Assembly: GCF_014901205.1 (NCBI RefSeq)
Contig: NZ_JACNMU010000011.1
Coordinates: forward strand, 19,637 to 83,636
Direction of reading: 5' to 3'
DNA from: Meridianimarinicoccus sp. MJW13
Lineage (GTDB): Bacteria > Pseudomonadota > Alphaproteobacteria > Rhodobacterales > Rhodobacteraceae
DNA length: 64,000 nt
Shown: piece after piece, positions 63,881 to 64,000 of the stretch
Layout: the number at the start of each line of letters is the position of its first letter
Position numbering within the stretch: position 1 is the stretch's first letter
Made by a program: the position numbers and the translations under genes
The notes under the pieces: generated by a model
Database searches by the model: none
The model's input: only the letters and a program-made list of their open reading frames with translations
Told to the model about the DNA's origin: nothing

Positions 63881-64000
63881 GGGTCAGGACCCATTGATTT
63901 CCGTTTGCTGGCGTGATTCACGGCTCAAAAACGAGCGGTGAACATGTCTGATCTTTTCTGGCTGACTGACGTGCAAATGGCGCGTCTTGAGCCTTTCTTC
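63881..64000 (+). mobile_element. IS5-family insertion sequence, left end (cut by window)
   Basis: Begins GGGTCAGGACCCATTGATTT after a TA (63879-63880). The end closely matches the IS5 copy at 43579-44409, in the opposite orientation. Confidence 0.75.
63944..64000 (+). CDS. IS5-family transposase, first 19 codons
   Basis: MSDLFWLTDVQMARLEPFF, clearly related to MSDIFWLTDEQMAKLAPFF of the other copy but with four differences in 19 residues, so it is a relative and not a recent duplicate. Confidence 0.75.
   Translation, partial: MSDLFWLTDVQMARLEPFF

Noticed and set aside
43579..64000. A true composite transposon
   Set aside because: The two IS5-type elements differ in sequence, and the right one is incomplete in this window.
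1..64000. CRISPR array or tRNA genes
   Set aside because: No regularly spaced identical repeats were seen, and no cloverleaf could be built at likely spots such as 22320-22450.

Overview
This window looks like part of a RepABC-type plasmid (or chromid) of a Rhodobacterales / Roseobacter-group alphaproteobacterium. The evidence is a complete repABC replication and partition cassette, a relaxase/VirD4 transfer module, the DUF-rich 'strawberry notch - ParB-like - ArdC' block common on alphaproteobacterial plasmids, several toxin-antitoxin modules, and GC-rich coding sequence with AT-rich regulatory patches. I saw no rRNA, tRNA or CRISPR array.

Layout. (1) 1-8.9 kb: a leftward defence operon sbcD - sbcC - small zinc-ribbon protein - TerB-domain membrane protein - BrxD-like ATPase. 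The last two match SngA and SngB of the Shango anti-phage system. The operon is divergent from a WYL-domain regulator of the BrxR/CapW type. (2) 8.9-14.4 kb: conjugation/mobilisation genes (VirD4 coupling protein, relaxase, MobC-like protein) and a structured non-coding stretch that may hold oriT. (3) 14.4-17.8 kb: small plasmid genes, a nucleotidyltransferase-fold protein and a DUF2493/SLOG protein. (4) 17.8-22.3 kb: a PIN protein and an XRE-ImmA/IrrE peptidase, divergent from a short type II CBASS operon: an untracked 35-residue ORF, a patatin-like phospholipase, a CD-NTase and an E2-like protein. The genes are tightly coupled, and the shared intergenic region carries repeated TGTAAAC-type sites. 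(5) 22.5-35.2 kb: a leftward plasmid block (DUF736, DUF6915, DUF6878, strawberry-notch helicase plus DNA methylase, RelBE-type TA, ParB-like protein, DUF3768, ArdC). The methylase and helicase are in one reading frame, split by a single TAG. (6) 35.4-43.5 kb: Fic protein, repC/repB/repA with parS-like palindromes and a probable counter-transcribed RNA, VapBC, a serine recombinase and a DUF1612-type DNA-binding protein. (7) 43.6-64 kb: an IS5-family copy, a full histidine-utilisation cluster (hutD, F, I, H, G, U, C), a LysR regulator with a CoA-transferase and an acyl-CoA dehydrogenase, a three-part TRAP transporter, then an insertion-sequence pile (IS3, IS21 remnant, ISNCY-like), a phasin fragment, a secreted hypothetical protein and the start of a second IS5-family element at the right edge.

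How it fits together. The left half is plasmid backbone plus two defence systems, each divergent from a regulator of a type known to control defence genes. The right half is a metabolic cargo for taking up and degrading histidine or urocanate. A 22-bp palindrome upstream of the TRAP genes resembles the putative HutC sites upstream of hutI/hutF and hutC, so the transporter is probably in the same regulon. The CoA-transferase/dehydrogenase pair between them may feed a related substrate into the pathway; imidazole propionate is one untested candidate.
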